Notes under the pieces: model-generated | What the model saw: only the letters and a program-made list of their open reading frames with translations | The model's database searches: none | What the model was told of the DNA's origin: nothing | NCBI GenBank assembly: GCA_963585895.1 | Contig: OY757947.1 | Location: 34,848,883 to 34,912,882, forward strand | Direction: 5' to 3' | From: Sepioteuthis lessoniana | Taxonomy: Eukaryota; Mollusca; Cephalopoda; Myopsida; Loliginidae | DNA length: 64,000 nt | Made by a program: the position numbers and the translations under genes | Part shown: in pieces, positions 12,179 to 23,045 of the stretch | Layout: each line of letters opens with the position of its first letter | Position numbering within the stretch: the first letter of the stretch is position 1

Positions 12179-12344
12179 TAAGAAAAGTATAACCCAGAAT
12201 GGAGTCAGATAGCAAACGGCAACACAGGTTGCCTTGAGACCCCATAGTACTATCAACATTCCTGAAAAGAGCTCTAAAAGAAAGTTTATTTTAATGCAGG
12301 GAGCAACCAATGGTGTGTAAGTTTCTCCGTATCTTTTTCTCTTG

Positions 12345-12565
12345 AAGTGTTACAAGTCTAGCTTCACAACCTGTATTGATGTTGTTAAAACACCCTTGAG
12401 GGTAGCCATGCTGTTAAATTCTTTCACAACGGAAGCGTCTTTCCTTACAAGAACAGCACCAGTCGCACCAGTATTAGTGATAGTCCTATGAGTAAGATAT
12501 TTACTTTCATATCCCATCTCCTTAGTGAAAGTCAAGTGGCGTTCGGAGATTATGAAAGCTAATGG
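12345..12565 (-). pseudogene. Second fragment of the GPLNQAR host-like protein family
   Basis: The minus-strand translation 'HLTFTKEMGYES' followed by 'NTGATGAVLVRKDASVVKEF' aligns with the plus-strand segment at about 53020-53150 ('NIGATGAVHAEQVVDVLHEF'). It therefore corresponds to a part upstream of the 8909-9153 fragment, and the two scraps do not overlap. No start codon, splice pattern or downstream continuation supports an active gene. Confidence 0.5.
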
Positions 12566-12714
12566 AGAGAAAATACTGAAAAAGTGCTTTCTCTCTGTTA
12601 GCTTTCACAGTTTTTTTTGTCATTTGTTCCATCAATACCAATTCAAACAAGGTTTTCCATTTTTTTCTATGCTTTTGATGAGCATTTGACTTTATCCTTG
12701 CCGTTGGTATATCT

Positions 12715-12965
12715 AAAAAAAAGTAAAGTTGGTGACCTTAGTCGACGGTGACCGAAGGCTCCCTTTTCAATAGCTACTATGCCGAGGTGTAGAGAAGGGT
12801 TCTACTCCTTCCCCTGGATTGTTCCACTTTAACCTTGATCCAAACTTTATAATGCTGAATGTTAAGAGTGTTAGGCGGCATCAAGTACCATTTTTGAGTC
12901 TTTGGTATGACTCGACCTGGGATTGAACATCGGTCTCCCGGGCCGTTGGCGAACACTTGTGGAGT
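12715..12965 (-). mobile_element. SINE-C copy
   Basis: Reversed copy of the tRNA-derived family whose head reads 'gtgttcgccaa...gttcaatccc' and whose tail ends 'gtcgccaactttac'. The B-box-like segment lies near 12915-12930. Diverged from the other copies but nearly full length. Confidence 0.7.
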
Positions 12966-13148
12966 TTGAAGGCTTTTGAAGGTCAGGGGCTAAGGGCAAG
13001 GTTGTGTTGCCGTAAGATATCTGACTCCATATTTTGGTTACACTGTTTCACCCCACGTTGACTGGCCGGCGCAATGCCTTGTCCAAAGAAAGTCCAAAAA
13101 GAAATATACAAAAAGAAAAGATAGAAACAGATAAGAGACGAAAACATT

Positions 13149-13903
13149 TGTAGAGAAGAGGAAAATCTCGTATTTTGTTTTGGCGCGCTATTTAATTCAA
13201 CACTGAATTTCACCCAATCAGGATGACTTATCACATTCAGCCCGGACCTTCATTTCCGGCTACCAAACGGGTGAGCGGCCAAACCCTTTCTCTTCGGCTT
13301 GAGACGGCGACCAGAACGGACGTGTCTCTGGTCGTCCCTGCTTAGCGATGCTTTTTAGCTAAACAAGCCACTCAGTGTGGACATCTCACTGTGGCTTTAA
13401 CACTAGCAGCAGCAACATGGACACTCAACGAGGGAACCATCTAATTTATGGATTTCTTTCAAGGAATCCCAGTCGAATATAAATTAGACGCATTCAACAT
13501 GCCTCGCACAGGCACAACTTTATGTCACCCCAAAATTGGCTATGTCGATGCGATGCTTTTATTCCGCTATCGACACTTAGCTCTCAATTCACCTCTGGGA
13601 CACTGTAATGGAGACAACGCACGCCTCTCCCCGAAACACCAGACACACAAAACTACACGGTGACCTTAAATACTTCCCTCACACGTCCAACAACACGCTG
13701 CCATCTCAACATCCCGCTAAACCATTTCGTCTCAAACATCCAACAAGCCTAACCACCACGAGTCTTGCAGCACCAAGAACAAACCGCCTTAAAGCTGCAA
13801 ATAAAAACTTTCGTTGTGTGTTGTTAAAGCAAAGTCTCGTAATTCATTTGTTGCCTTACAAAATATAGCGTTAAACAATAACCATTACACTCCACGCTAT
13901 ACA
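13149..13903 (+). mobile_element. LTR-like dispersed repeat, copy 1 (fossil)
   Basis: About 755 bp, starting TGTAGAGAAGAGG and ending near CTATACA. It carries a TATA-like site ('gaatataaattaga', about 13478) and a polyadenylation-like AATAAA near 13799, the order expected of an LTR. Three further copies lie at 21607, 57854 and 62161. The copy at 57854 is followed by a primer-binding-site-like TGG. No internal coding region adjoins this copy, so it is probably a solo LTR. The class is not settled, and a non-LTR dispersed repeat remains possible. Confidence 0.5.
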
Positions 13904-15770
13904 TTTCTTCCATACTTTCCTTTATTTACTTGATGAAGGAACTAACCGACGCTTCGTCTTGAGACGTAGCGTGGTGCCCAAAACACTAGACAGCAAAATG
14001 GTGTTGTCGGTTCGACGGACACTGCCTGAAAGAGAGAGAATACTTTGCTCCCTTTATCAAGAGGAAATCCTTTTTTCTTTTTACGCATGCGTCATCTCCT
14101 TTTCCGTTAGAGACCTCTGGGAGTTTCTTCAAATTTAATAGTTTTCTTTTTATCTATCTATTTATTTTTTTAAATTTAATTTTTTTATTTATTTATTCGT
14201 TCCCTACACACTCTTATCGCTAGGCCAAATATCTAATTTGCATATATAAAAGATAATATTTTTATATCAATACTAGGTTTGAAAAAACCCTTAGCCTGTA
14301 AGTCTAAGAGCTAGGCATTAACGAGTACGAGTCTGGCTCTTAAATTCGAAGAAATATTACCCCTGATTAATTCGATGGCATATCGAGGAGTTTTTATTTG
14401 GCCATTTTGTGTCGTGGTTAGGCGGCCAATCACCCACACAAAGAGAAAGTAGGAGATATGTAATAATAGTGAATAAGAGGAAAGTCAATACTTGGTTATA
14501 GTATGTGGGGATTTAGGAATTAACAATAAAACTCCCAACCAGATGCTGACTCGTCGGCCGCCACATACAAAATGTATAAACGTGTCGCCACGCATAAGGC
14601 TCCACGCATCCATCCGGTTAAAAAAAAAATTTTTTAAAAAGAAAAATAATTAAAAGTAAAGTAGCCAATGGGAAACGGTCGCGCCAAAATTAGAAGGATT
14701 TTGGAGTGGCGAATTTGGAGCCGGTGGAGAGAGATAAATACTCAGGTTTTCTGTAAACCGGGTCAGTGAGGACAAAAAGAGACCCAAGAAAGCACGTAAA
14801 TACGGTAATCAGTAGAGAAGTAACGTCCGCCCTCGAGTTAAGAGCCGAAACTACCTTTCTGCTAGTTCCACTGCCTGGCCATAAAAGAAAGAGAAGAAAA
14901 GAAAAGAAAAGAAAAAGGAATAAGTACTCTTTAAAAACATTCTCCTTCTTTCCCCCTTTTTTTCTTGATATCTGACTTTCCACCACTTCGAAAATTTACT
15001 ACTTGCAAAGGGGAACTTCTGAACATTCAAATCCAAGTTGACGTTTTTGTTTTATAAAAATTGTTTAAATATTAGATGTTCCTTGTTTGTCTTGTGTTAA
15101 ATGAAGTTTTTTCCCATTGTATGTTATAACACTCCAAAACCCAACCAACAGGCCATAAGTATATTTATTCGATAAAGAATTCATTTACGGACTAACTCGC
15201 CGTCTGTCTGACGGCTATTTATTAAGATAGATGCAACCATTCTCTTACGATCCATATGGGAGGTAGGCAATCCTTATACAACACCATCCCTCTACGATAA
15301 ATGCCTTTCTTGAAAAAAAGTATTTTCTTCTTTTAGTATCCACGTCCAAAATTTCTTTAGGGTTTTTTCTTTTACTAAATCTTCGAGGTTTGATAACTTG
15401 AACTTGAAACCTGCCATACAAAATGTGTTCTTACATTTTCTTCTTTTGGTAAATCTGTGTTTCAATTGGTTAACATGTCTGTGTCATTATATGTACTTAG
15501 GATTCCATCGGATTAACCAAAACACAACAACAGATTTGCTTCTATATCGCAGCCTCTTTCTTTTTCCCGCGCACCGGTTCCCCCCCAAGGGCAATAACTC
15601 TAAATGGTGAAAACGCTGGTTCAGTTCCTCATGCAACAATGTCTTTTATGTCTCCAATTTGAACCCTGTGTTGTATAATTTGGTGATGTTTATAATAACA
15701 ATGATACAGATACATATAGTGTTGTGTTCTGGTTAGTGAACACAAGTCGTAGTGATATGTGTGGAAAATA
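13904..15770. other. Unassigned DNA
   Basis: No gene is supported. 14640-15030 is somewhat GC-richer and contains the open frames seen there, which carry a purine tract (14885-14920) and no domain. 14640-14720 has 'ccaatggg' and 'gataaatac', which could be promoter-like, but this is weak. The rest is AT-rich and unremarkable. Confidence 0.35.
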
Positions 15771-15995
15771 GTTATATTTACGGGAAAGAGTATTTACAAG
15801 AGAGAGACTGTTAGTAATAAGAACATAGGATTAGTGATGGAGTAATGATATACTTCAACAATAAGGAACGGCTCTTCTAGTCTGACTCGTAGGCTTATTC
15901 TTCCCAGACTGATCTCCGCTACTGCCATATATGGCAGATGGAACAGTTCATTATGCTAAAAAGGTAGGGGATACCCAACATATACCAATACAAGC
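15770..15995 (-). repeat. Dispersed element E, second copy, with a single 118-bp unit
   Basis: Reverse-complement match to 9155-9490. The single satellite-type unit (about 15780-15850) and the 'tccatctgcc...atgttgggtatc' block (about 15925-15990) have the same order as at the first locus. This locus probably shows the state before satellite expansion. Confidence 0.55.
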
Positions 15996-16255
15996 AAATA
16001 CAAGCGGATTCTGTCGTTTTCCGATACGAACGGGTTTATTAACTTCTGGCTTCGGTCCATGGCGACATGAGGAGAGACACACAATTCTTAAAAGTCCATG
16101 CTAAGCCTACTATACTGACTCCATCCCCACGTGCGACGCATCTTGTCGTGTTTAAGATTTCTGTAGGTAGAGATCCGAAAAAACCAACTACATCTTTCAA
16201 CGGTCAAAATCCAACTCTCGTCTTCATCGGCCCAAATCCAACCCTCGCCTCAATT

Positions 16256-16375
16256 GCGACGTCTTTTTCAAAATCCTCAAATTCTCAGTATCATCTCTTC
16301 CGGGCATGACGTCATCTACACTCCAGCCCCATTTCCTGTCTTGGGTTTATTATGACAATGGTGATTGTAATATCC
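16256..16375. repeat. GC-richer dispersed repeat, inverted relative to 20390-20500
   Basis: The segment around 'cttccgggcatgacgtcat' matches the reverse complement of about 20390-20500 over roughly 110 bp, with gaps. A weaker related stretch lies at about 21165-21260. The family is unknown. Confidence 0.45.
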
Positions 16376-16499
16376 TTTGCGCGCAAGCGTAAAACTGCAC
16401 CCAATGACTATGCCCTGAACTAAGAGACTCGAATAGTTCAAAGCCTTAGCAAACTAAATGATAAAATATAGTTAACGAAAAATGATTAATATAAAAAAA

Positions 16500-17660
16500 A
16501 AATCATTCTTTAATTATATAACACATGTATCATGAAAGTGTTTTTTTCAAAACCTGCTTATAATAACACCATCATTTCATATTTCTTTACCGGAAATATA
16601 CAACCTGAACAACTTTTATCTCCTCCTTTAAAATATTTGTTTGACGTTTGTTTGGTATTTTTCCAAATATTTATTTTACGTCCTGGCAACAATTTATCAT
16701 AAATCGATCTTACTCTCCTACCAAACCTCAATTCATCTGGAGATGAACCTGATTGTGTATTTGGATTAGATTCAATAGATCCTGAGAAATTGTTCTGTTC
16801 TCCGTTAATTTTCTTTAATCCACACTTAAACTAATTCACAAACCTCTCGACTAGCCTGTTTGACCTCGGGTGATAAGCCGGTGAAGTAATATGTTAAATG
16901 GAGTAGAATTGATAAAATTTTGCAAATTCACTTGAAGTAAATTGTGTTACTTTGTCGGAGACAATCGTATTTGGAACTCCAAACTAAGCGAATATTTTAT
17001 TTAAGAAATACACTGATACAATCGAAGTCGGACGTTTATACTTCAAAATTTCAGGCCATTTCGAAAAAAATGTCCACAATCACTAATATAAAATAGTATG
17101 AGGCATTCAGTGGTCCTGTAAAACCAATGTGTAATCTTATCCATGGAACATCAGTGTAATATCTTAACTAATAAAAAGGGGAATAACCTCTGGTGCCACA
17201 GGGGTTACGTCCCCTACTACATTCGGGGGTTTCGGTTCATAAAAGAATATACCAGACATAGCAGCGGGTTGTTCGTCTTCCTTCTCTCCTTAATCATCAT
17301 CCATCCAGTTGATTCACCGCAGTAGTAATCAATACCAAGCAAGTATCGATTACTTCAAATACACACTATTACAATCAGTCTTAAGCCAAGATTCAAATTT
17401 TATTCATGGTGCTTTTTCTGCTAGCGCACAGCCGCTACAATTTTTCACTAAAAGTTCTATATCACGGTCCATTCCCGGTCAATATACAAAACTTCTCATT
17501 AGTGACTTCATTCTACTCATTCCAGAATGTCCAATATAAAAATCTTTTATAATCCATTTTCGTAATGAAACAAGTATCATCACCTTCTCTGCGTTCATTA
17601 ATTTATCATTTGTCTGCTCTTTAATTGTTACAGTAAAATAGTCTTTTTAGCTTCAATTTT
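16500..17660 (-). mobile_element. Gypsy-class LTR retrotransposon fossil: integrase part
   Basis: The minus-strand translation shows an H2C2-type zinc-binding region near 17380-17560 ('GHSGMSRMKSLMRSFVYWPG', then CSGCALAEKAP). Further on, an integrase core lies near 16850-17140, with 'FGVPNTIVSD' and 'SPAYHPRSN' segments. The order fits a Gypsy integrase. The copy is old, clearly broken in several places, and not functional. Together with the reverse transcriptase remains at 19555-20225 on the same strand it probably belongs to one element, since the order RT then IN is as expected. Confidence 0.7.
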
Positions 17661-17764
17661 GATTTTATCGAAAGTAACTGGTGTTGTATATTGACCTCCG
17701 ACACCGCAAAACATGCCATTCTAAAGACGGTGGAAGTGCATGTTCCATTGGCGTGGGCGACTTA

Positions 17765-17930
17765 AAAATGGTACTTGATGTTGCCTTACTTAATAATCAG
17801 TATTATAAGGTAAGGATCAAGGGTAAAGTGGAGCAGTCCAAGGAAAGGAATAGCGCCCTCTCCTACACCTTGGTATAGTAGCTATTGAAATGGTATCCTT
17901 TAGGTCAACCACGACTAAGGTTGTCGCGAC
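17765..17930 (+). mobile_element. SINE-C fragment, head-truncated
   Basis: Begins with 'aaaaatggtacttgatg' and continues through the body ('aaggatcaagggtaaagtgg') to near 'ggttgtcgcgac'. It lies inside the span of the Gypsy fossil, so it inserted later or beside it. Confidence 0.65.
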
Positions 17931-18500
17931 CTGCTCACAAACATAAACAGATCGGATTACTCGCACTCCCTAGAAAAATTACATCCGGGTACGGCTGGAA
18001 ATGACGAAGCCCTTTTACGACCCTGACCTGCGGTTACAGCTACGAAAATGGAATAAATTACATCTAACAACATTTACAGAACACGTCTGTCAAAAGTAAC
18101 TCTATCAAAATAAAGTGGATTATCTTCCGAAGCCTATCCCTAGCTAAAGAAGAACTGTACTTCCACTCCTATTTTTTAAAAGATGAACTTTACGCTTAGG
18201 CAGACTTGTTAGACTGTCACTGCGACTGCTGGATATTAACAAGCCTGTTTTCAACGGTCAGCAGCGCGTTCCTTTTTTTTCAACGAAGCTCTTAAGGCTG
18301 AGTCCCACATCTCGTGGTCGCATTCGCCTCACTTCAGCTGCGCGTTTTTTTTTTCAACGAAGCTTCTCGTGGTCGTATTCACCTTGTCTCAAGACCCCCC
18401 CCCTGGTTAACCCAACGCACTGTCAAAACCAGGACATCGATTTACCAACCTCGACCAACATAAGCTACCTGCAACGTCTAGCTGCACTTCTACGACTCGA
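17931..18500. other. Unassigned DNA
   Basis: No element was recognised. Two short GC-rich direct repeats ('ttttttttcaacgaagct') lie at about 18276-18295 and 18348-18365. The last part grades into the 52-bp satellite (first degenerate units from about 18440). Confidence 0.4.
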
Positions 18501-19345
18501 CCGACATCAGCTATGCACAACAATCGTCCAGCTGCACCTATCTACGACTCGACCAACGTCAGCTACCCGCACCGAACATCCAGCTGCACCTATCTACGAC
18601 TCGACCAACGTCAGCTACCCGCACTGAACATCCAGCTGCACCTATCTACGACTCGACCAACATCAGCTACCCGCACCGAACATTCAGCTGCACCTATCTA
18701 CGACTCGACCAACGTCAGCTACCCGCACCGAACATCCAGCTGCACCTATCTACGACTCGACCAACGTCAGCTACCCGCAACGAACATCCAGCTGCACCTA
18801 TCTACGACTCGACCAACGTCAGCTACCCGCACCAAACATCCAGCTGCACCTATCTACGACTCGACCAACGTCAGCTACCCGCAACGAACATCCAGCTGCA
18901 CCTATCTACGACTCGACCAACGTCAGCTACCCGCACCGAACATCCAGCTGCACTTATCTACGACTCGGCCAACGTCAGCTACCCGCACCGAACATCCAGC
19001 TGCACCTATCTACGACTCGACCAACGTCAGCTACCCGCAACGAACATCCAGCTGCACCTATCTACGACTCGACCAACGTCAGCTACCCGCACCGAACATC
19101 CAGCTGCACTTATCTACGACTCGACCAACGTCAGCTACCCGCACCGAACATTCAGCTGCACCTATCTACGACTCGACCAACGTCAGCTACCCGCACCGAA
19201 CATCCAGCTGCACTTATCTACGACTCGGCCAACGTCAGCTACCCGCACCGAACATCCAGCTGCACCTATCTACGACTCGACCAACATCAGCTACCCGCCC
19301 CAAACGTCCAGCTGCACCTATCTACGACTCAACCATCCCAGCTAC
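18500..19345 (+). repeat. 52-bp satellite, about 16 units
   Basis: The unit reads 'cagctgcacctatctacgac' at its start and repeats every 52 bp, for example at 18541 and 18593 for the inner 'tctacgactcgacc'. It is markedly more GC-rich than its surroundings. All three plus-strand frames of the unit lack stops, and 52 is not a multiple of three. A 326-residue open frame therefore runs through it, cycling through three different peptides; I regard that frame as a by-product. The array lies between the RT and integrase remains of the Gypsy fossil. Confidence 0.9.
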
Positions 19346-19554
19346 TGACACCAACCATGTAGCTGAAGACACAACTACCGTGAACTTTACGTACGCGCTT
19401 GTAAATACGACAATAAATTGTCATCTTTGTTATATTTGTTACCTCGCCTTTGTTTCCTTCATTGTCTTTGGCTGTCATTACTCGCACGCTTAACTTCAAT
19501 CATTTGCGGGGTCGACGTGCTTATCGGCCCCGCAACAAGGTCACCAACTTTTTT
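19346..19554. other. Unassigned DNA between satellite and Gypsy remains
   Basis: No gene or known element. Probably part of the Gypsy fossil too decayed to read. Confidence 0.3.
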
Positions 19555-19680
19555 TTTTCTATGTACTCTGTGTGTTCTTTTCGATTTTTACTTCTTATCA
19601 AAATGTCATCCAAATAGGCAACTGAAAAATCAAGTCCAGCCAGCATAACACCCATTATCTGCAGGGAAATATTAACTTTA

Positions 19681-19740
19681 ACTCGAAAAGGAAGTCTATA
19701 AGACTTGTCTTTACAAGTCTTATAGACTTCCTTTTCGAGT
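19681..19740. repeat. Perfect 28-bp inverted repeat with 4-base loop
   Basis: The left arm 19681-19708 begins 'actcgaaaaggaag'. The right arm 19713-19740 is its exact reverse complement, and the loop is 'cttt'. It lies inside the RT remains of the Gypsy fossil. It could be a fold-back duplication made during repair or reverse transcription, or an assembly artefact. Confidence 0.95.
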
Positions 19741-19840
19741 GTTTATCGTAAGTAATTATTTTTTACAACTATCGCCCACTCCAATCTGAAGATATGCGTC
19801 TGACAAATCTATTTTCGAAAAGAATTTTCCGCGAATACAT

Positions 19841-20125
19841 ATTTACCAACCCCTCCGCTCGGGTAGGATATGACACAAGGTCAATTTTTAAGCGGAGTTT
19901 AACAGGTTTGAATTCAGAGTTTTCCTTCTCTTAGACTAGTTGCCTCACCAAGGCTGAAAAACCCAGTCTGCCCTACTATTTACCCATAGCTGGATGGAGA
20001 ATAATTGGATTCATACCTTTCCCAAGGGTATTAGTGCTACATGAAATGCTATCAGTCTTGTAAGGGATTTGAACTCGTGTTGCCATGTCCATCTGTACCC
20101 GTTGTGTAACCACGGGCACCTCCAC
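19841..20125 (-). mobile_element. SINE-A, full length, inserted in the Gypsy fossil
   Basis: The head is at the high-coordinate end ('ggtgcccgtggttacac' reversed, near 20100-20120) and the tail 'gggtaggatatgac' side at the low end. Flanks 19823-19840 and 20126-20143 match at 16 of 18 bases ('aattttc' then 'gcgaata'), an old target duplication. RT coding homology resumes on both sides, so the SINE is younger than the retrotransposon. Confidence 0.85.
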
Positions 20126-20225
20126 AATTTTCTGCGAATATATTTTCCAGGCACGGTAGAGGATAATTTAATCCCTTGGAGTAATCCGCACACACTCTAA
20201 TCTTTACTACTTTTCTTTTTCACGC

Positions 20226-21600
20226 ATGTTATGTAATTGCGGAATGATTTTTTTATATTATCATTTTTTGTTGGTTATATCTTCTCATTCGGTTTGGTTA
20301 GGCTTTGAACTATTCGGCTTGCTGCACGGGTAGGGGCACACATTGAGCGCAGGTGTTCACGCTCGCGCGGGTAGGATATGACAATCACAGATGTCATAAT
20401 AAAAACCCCGGATAGGAAATAAGACTGGGGATGTGAATGGCGTCATGCCCGGAAGCGATGGGCTGAGGATTTTGGGTGATTTTTGAAAAAAACAAACCCA
20501 GTGAGTTGAGATTCGGACCTGGGTGAAGCGAGTTGATGTTATATTCTCATATGCAGTATCATAACGACACAATAATAAAGACGCAAGGAGACTTCTTTAT
20601 AAATATATGTACCTCTCACTTTATTGTAAGGGTTCGAAAAGGGTTACTCAAGGTTTGCGTGTGAGAGGGAGTTGGAGACCGAACATAACTGCAACATTTT
20701 GACCCCTATTCTTATGGCCGTCAGCATTGTGTTTTTCTTGTTCTCCTGGTGCTCAACCGGAGGCCTAGCGGCCCAGCTCTCTGCTGGATGATGGCTTTCT
20801 TTACTGCATCTTATCAGCATCTTCTCTGGACCCCAACTCATCCGGGCCCCGAGCCCCTTCGGCCTGGTGTGGCTTTCCTTACCACTTCTCGTCTATTTCC
20901 GTCTCCAACTCTACTGGAACTGCAACTAACTTGACTTCTGTCTTGACTGAGTTATATAATAGTTCAACTCCCACTCAGTCGCCTACTCGATCTTTGAAAT
21001 CGCATGTTTGATCGTCATCAAGCGGAAATAACTGTCATGCAGTTCACAGGTCACTCTCTTCCGGTGCATCAGTCAATGAATGTACCATGGGAATTTTTTT
21101 TAGCTCGTCCCATTTCATCAGCCAATTTCCGCCCTAGCGATTTCCTCTCATAACTGCCATTAGAATGTGTCACCTCCTTCCGGTGCATCACCTTGGAATG
21201 GCATTTTTGGCCGGGTCGAAGGTCAAAATACAACATTGAGATCCGAACCTAGGCGAGTCCAGTTGGGTTTACGAGATGCGCTGCGCGTGGTGGGGCCAGA
21301 TGGAACAGTCAGCATAGTAAAAATTGTGTTTCTCTCTCCTTGTGTTGAAAACCTAAAAGTCAAGAAGGTAATAAAAGTTTCGTACCTGAACAAAGAAAGT
21401 CGTCAGTGTTTCGGGATTCCCTATGTATATTTCACATATTCATATCTTGATCATATTTTGGTGGCTATGCTACACGTAGACCGTCGGTGAACCCTAATAA
21501 CTGTCATCTACAAGTGAAATCACTCCTAAGTTTTCAAGCCTGTTCAATTTCTTACTAATACTTCCCCGAGCAGCGAAAGGAACACAACGTTTTGGTTTGA
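20226..21600. other. Unassigned DNA
   Basis: Contains the inverted partner of the 16256 repeat (about 20390-20500) and a weaker relative (about 21165-21260). 20570-20660 has a TATA-like 'ttataaatatatg'. Several short frames overlap here without domains. It could include decayed LTR material, but I cannot define ends. Confidence 0.35.
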
Positions 21601-21606
21601 AAACAG

Positions 21607-22100
21607 TGTAGCAGAAGGTATTTTGGTTTGGCGGGCAATTTAATTCGGCGCATAATTTCACCCAATCAGGATGACCTATCCTATTCAACCCGGACCTTCT
21701 TTTCCGGGCAGCAGAAATTGGTTAAGCTGCCAAATACAGTCTCTTTGGCTGAATAACGCCGACCAGTGCAGACGTCTCACTGGCGGCTCTTCAATAGCAG
21801 CAGCAGCATGGACACATGAGGGAACCTATCTAATTTATGGATTCCTTGCGTCTATTTTTCTCTTAGACCAAGGAATCCCAGTTGAATATGAATTAGATAC
21901 ATTCAACACGCCACCACAGGAACAACTTTATGTCACCCCCAAAATTGGCTATGTCGATGCGATGCCTAATCCCGCTCTCGGCACTTGCTCTCTTGGCCAC
22001 TTTAATGGAGACAACGCACGCCTCTCCCCATCCACCAGACACACAAAACTCACGGTGACTCCAAAGTTTATTTCCTCAAAGAACAAACCATACCAACGCT
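21607..22100 (+). mobile_element. LTR-like dispersed repeat, copy 2 (fossil, 3' part missing)
   Basis: Starts 'tgtagcagaagg' and follows copies 1, 3 and 4, including the TATA-like 'tgaatatgaattag' region near 21887. Homology stops near 22080-22100. It shares subfamily variants with the copy at 62161, such as 'actcacggtgactccaaag'. Confidence 0.5.
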
Positions 22101-22249
22101 AAAAATTACAACAAAACTTCCGGCTAACACAGAAACAGCATGATCTTTGAATTCAAATGTAACTTTTATTTTTGAACATTTTCTCAAACCCTCAGAAAAC
22201 ACGTCAGGGAATTTAATTTGGTTTTTGCACATTTTCTTTTTTAGTTTAA

Positions 22250-22912
22250 CAATGCGTCTGCCTATGGCCGCGTTTGAGACACCTGAAAAACTTTTTATCT
22301 TAATGACTAATTGAAAATACCGGATTTAGACATATTTTCCAAAAGTGTGTAACACGTTGTTAACGTTTTTAATTACCAAATATGGACATATATATCCAAG
22401 AATCACTAACACATTTTAACACTTTGACTGGGAGATTCAACGATTTCATTTGTATTCAGGAAGAATTTCCTCACCCACTGAATGGTTGTTGAACCCAGAA
22501 ATAAAGTGTTGTATAGTGGCTCGTACCACGTGACTTCCGATATAGCGGAGGTATAAAAGACGTCGAGTTTCTTAAGCATGAAGGTTCTGAAAGATCTCGG
22601 TCTGTAGTAAGACCAACCTCGTACGTAAAACCCACAGCGCGAGACTTATAATATTTGTTGGACAGTACCACTTGAGTTAATAAATAATGAACTCTATTTC
22701 ACTGTGTATCTCTTCCTTACCACGATACAACATAAAGGCAAAATATAAAAGATATCTTCGTCTCCTATCTTTTACTATCTTCTTCTTTCATATAATTCCT
22801 TTACAACCTTCATATCCAAGAAGTTAAATCAGCAAGATAACGTCGGGTAAGAATAGAAGAACCCAGAATGGAGTCAGATAACAAGTAACAACATAAATCA
22901 TTTTGAAACCCC
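22250..22912 (+). repeat. Repeat X copy 2, interrupted by a solo LTR
   Basis: Matches the three pieces of copy 1 (10460-12245). The TA array and hAT-like element of copy 1 are absent here, as is its SINE-A. In turn copy 2 carries a 226-bp insertion (22507-22732) that copy 1 lacks. The two loci date one another's insertions. Confidence 0.75.
22507..22732 (+). mobile_element. Solo LTR, 226 bp, with 5-bp target duplication (fossil)
   Basis: Begins TGTTGTAT and ends ATACAACA, so it has TG...CA ends with an 8-bp inverted repeat. It is flanked on both sides by 'taaag' (22502-22506 and 22733-22737). Inside are a TATA-like 'aggtataaaagac' (about 22550) and an AATAAA-like 'ttaataaataatg' near 22678. 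The uninterrupted site 'aaataaaggcaaaat' is present in repeat X copy 1 near 11770. The size and duplication fit an LTR retrotransposon solo LTR; the superfamily is not determined. Confidence 0.85.
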
Positions 22913-22914
22913 AT

Positions 22915-23045
22915 AAGGATCAAGGGTAAAGTGGAGCAATGCAGGGAATGGAGTAGCGCCCTCCCCTACGCTTCGGTATGGTAGCTATGGAAAAGGGAGC
23001 CTTCGGGTCACCCTCGACGAAGGTCGCCAACTTTACTTACTTTAT
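22915..23045 (+). mobile_element. SINE-C fragment, 5'-truncated
   Basis: Starts abruptly at 'aaggatcaagggtaaagtgg' and runs to 'gtcgccaactttactta', the usual SINE-C 3' end. It directly follows repeat X copy 2. Confidence 0.75.

Larger units (their letters stand above)
10440..12290 (+). repeat. Repeat X copy 1, interrupted by two younger insertions
   Basis: Repeat X pieces lie at about 10460-10578, 11660-11884 and 12179-12245. The pieces match, in order, 22300-22395, 22396-22506 and 22733-22912 of copy 2. Copy 2 runs from 'ggacatatatatcc' straight on, where copy 1 has a TA array plus a hAT-like element. It likewise runs straight through the point where copy 1 has a SINE. The family is unknown; no coding capacity is visible. 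Confidence 0.75.
19555..20225 (-). mobile_element. Gypsy-class fossil: reverse transcriptase part
   Basis: The minus-strand translation shows RT signatures in the expected order: a 'CGLLQGIKL'-type segment (about 20150-20200), 'FFSKIDLSDAYLQIGVGD' (about 19770-19820), and the catalytic 'VAYLDDILIRSKN' (about 19590-19630). The copy is broken and old. A SINE-A (19841-20125) sits inside it and a perfect palindrome (19681-19740) lies within it. Confidence 0.78.

Noticed and set aside
12983-13234. Protein-coding frame on the minus strand
   Set aside because: It overlaps the LTR-like repeat start. Similar frames (21494, 62087) are just the reverse of the same repeat.
18513-19493. 326-residue open frame as a secreted or repeat-protein gene
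   Set aside because: It is wholly the 52-bp satellite, open in all three frames because the unit lacks stops. There is no signal peptide or domain.
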